Assembly: GCF_023898315.1 (NCBI RefSeq)
Contig: NC_064622.1
Coordinates: 167,916,178 to 167,980,177 of the forward strand
From: Schistocerca nitens
Lineage: Eukaryota; Arthropoda; Insecta; Orthoptera; Acrididae
DNA: 64,000 nt
Direction: 5' to 3'
The notes under the pieces were generated by a model. The model saw only the letters and a list, made by a program, of their open reading frames with translations, searched no databases and was not told the DNA's origin. The first letter of the stretch is position 1. Every line of letters begins with the position of its first letter. Below are positions 63,758-64,000 of the stretch, in pieces. The translations under genes and the position numbers were made by a program.

Positions 63758-64000
63758 ATATATTACGACTGTGGCCCCACATTATGAAAAAAAAATTGAC
63801 AAATTTCATTACTGCCTGACAATGGATGAGTCACTTCAAGATACGGGCAGCTTTTAGCATAGGAGATTTAATGAACCGCTTGACTGACAAGTAAAAAACA
63901 CTGGCCTGGCCTTTGGCCGACGATCTAAATCGATAAGGACACACAACGTCATTTTATAGTGCTCGAGAACGAAAAACGTTCTCTGGTCCAGATGCTGCAA
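63758..64000. other. Window end, nothing recognised
   Basis: Only a short frame (63666-63857) that starts inside the fold-back arm. No repeat match. Confidence 0.45.

Noticed and set aside
1-64000. CRISPR arrays, operons, ribosome binding sites or bacterial promoters
   Set aside because: No spaced direct-repeat array is seen, and the repeat content is that of an animal genome, so bacterial features are not expected.

Overview
The window is repeat-dense DNA from a large animal genome, most likely an orthopteran insect close to the locust/grasshopper genus Schistocerca. The grounds are at least eleven copies of a tRNA-headed SINE that I recognise from memory of grasshopper sequences, a 5S-rRNA-headed SINE, many Tc1/mariner relics and several clades of LINE. 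No database search was possible, so the genus is an inference. I found no host protein-coding gene, tRNA gene or rRNA gene that I can support. Almost every recognisable reading frame belongs to a transposon.

Layout: 1-5.4 kb is mostly featureless AT-rich DNA with one fold-back element (about 3.78-4.15 kb). At 5.42-6.83 kb lies a full-length but dead Tc1-like element. At 10.1-15.4 kb are a decayed LINE, a SINE, two Penelope-like fragments facing away from each other (one holding a nearly intact Tc1-like element), another SINE and a Tc1 stub. At 15.4-23.3 kb are three mariner relics, a LINE of the (CAA)n-tailed family carrying a SINE, and a 1.7-kb LTR-like insertion. At 23.7-29.8 kb is a minus-strand jockey/CR1-like LINE broken by a SINE and by a younger LINE; a 0.57-kb repeat follows, whose second copy at 15.4-17.2 kb has a mariner inside it. 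From 29.8 to 42.3 kb there is a CpG-rich patch, LINE and Tc1 relics, SINEs and one solo LTR.

The most layered part is 42.29-48.46 kb. It is one Tc1-like element that received a SINE and two mariners. One of those mariners then received a 1.35-kb unclassified insertion, a LINE and a SINE, and the other received a SINE. The rest of the window (48.5-64 kb) holds more SINEs, a mariner, a 5S-derived SINE, a Tc1 with a LINE inside it and two more fold-back elements.

Three observations stand out. First, hammerhead-like modules (core CTGANGA, a short hairpin, then GAAA) recur in the 3' ends of both Penelope-like copies and in the arms of three unrelated fold-back repeats. Second, three tRNA-headed SINE families share a short internal hairpin whose stem changes in a compensatory way around a conserved GATGACCTC-like loop. 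Third, one mariner has exchanged its 5' end for an inverted copy of its own 3' end, with arms of exactly 188 bp each.

The elements work as parasites of one another rather than as a pathway. The LINEs are the likely source of reverse transcriptase for the SINEs, as the clean 8-13 bp target duplications suggest. The DNA transposons all appear dead in this window.
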